From Pseudomonadota bacterium (lineage in GTDB: Bacteria > Desulfobacterota > Anaeroferrophillalia > Anaeroferrophillales > Tharpellaceae): a DNA stretch of 5,888 bases. Both the position numbers and the translations under genes were made by a program. Below the pieces are notes generated by a model that was not told the DNA's origin, did not search any database, and saw only the letters and a program-made list of their open reading frames with translations. Location of the stretch: positions 1 through 5,888 of the forward strand of contig WFRT01000026.1 in NCBI GenBank assembly GCA_015486445.1, in the 5' to 3' direction. Shown here one piece after another: positions 5,873 to 5,888 of the stretch; position 1 is the stretch's first letter, and each line of letters begins with the position of its first letter.

Positions 5873-5888
5873 CTGTCTCTTATACACA
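5873..5888. other. Sequencing adapter remnant (Tn5 mosaic end, Nextera type)
   Basis: The final 16 bases, CTGTCTCTTATACACA, are identical to the first 16 of the 19-base transposase mosaic end used in Nextera libraries, and they end exactly at the contig edge. They are almost surely not genomic. The first base (C5873) could equally be genomic. Confidence 0.93.

Noticed and set aside
5873..5888. Genuine transposon end at the right edge
   Set aside because: The match is to the engineered mosaic end used in library preparation and lies exactly at the contig terminus, so adapter carry-over is the simpler explanation.

Overview
The window is a GC-rich stretch from a Gram-negative-type bacterium. 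The protein styles fit a Desulfobacterota/Desulfuromonadota-like organism best: a short Sec-exported PstS-type protein of the form GGT-x-x-x-P ... GGGSG ... SGT, and a YidE/AspT-type transporter with paired TrkA-C domains. That taxonomic guess is inference from protein flavour, not from a marker gene. The last 16 bases match the Tn5 mosaic end used in Nextera libraries, so the right edge is the end of a short-read contig carrying untrimmed adapter.

Layout, left to right. A gene start cut by the left edge lies on the minus strand (1-58). It follows a minus-strand AspT/YidE-type transporter of 553 residues (89-1750), whose start is fixed by a good Shine-Dalgarno. A 354-bp divergent intergenic region (1751-2104) holds a strong sigma70-like promoter for the transporter, a leader of about 130 nt with two possible hairpin-plus-U-tract structures, a weaker candidate promoter for the rightward operon, and a run of 10-bp-phased GAAAA repeats. 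The rightward operon (2105-5466) is a complete four-gene phosphate-type ABC importer in the order pstS, pstC, pstA, pstB. The first three genes overlap (4 nt and 7 nt); pstB is set apart by 70 nt containing a GC hairpin. A candidate intrinsic terminator ends the operon (5475-5521). A convergent minus-strand gene follows: the C-terminal part of a protein with a DxNxDGxxD loop (5520-5872), cut by the right edge.

How it works together: the PstS-type protein would bind an oxyanion in the periplasm, PstC and PstA form the inner-membrane channel, and the PstB dimer hydrolyses ATP to drive import. No phoU, phoB or phoR lies in the window, and no convincing Pho box was seen. The transporter core motifs are intact, but three conserved acidic positions are changed: Asp to Asn in the PstS binding site, and Glu to Asp in the GET motif of both permeases. 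This points to a divergent subfamily whose substrate should not be assumed. I see no wholly new system here; the points worth checking are that substitution pattern, the structured leader of the AspT-type transporter and the phased repeats ahead of pstS.
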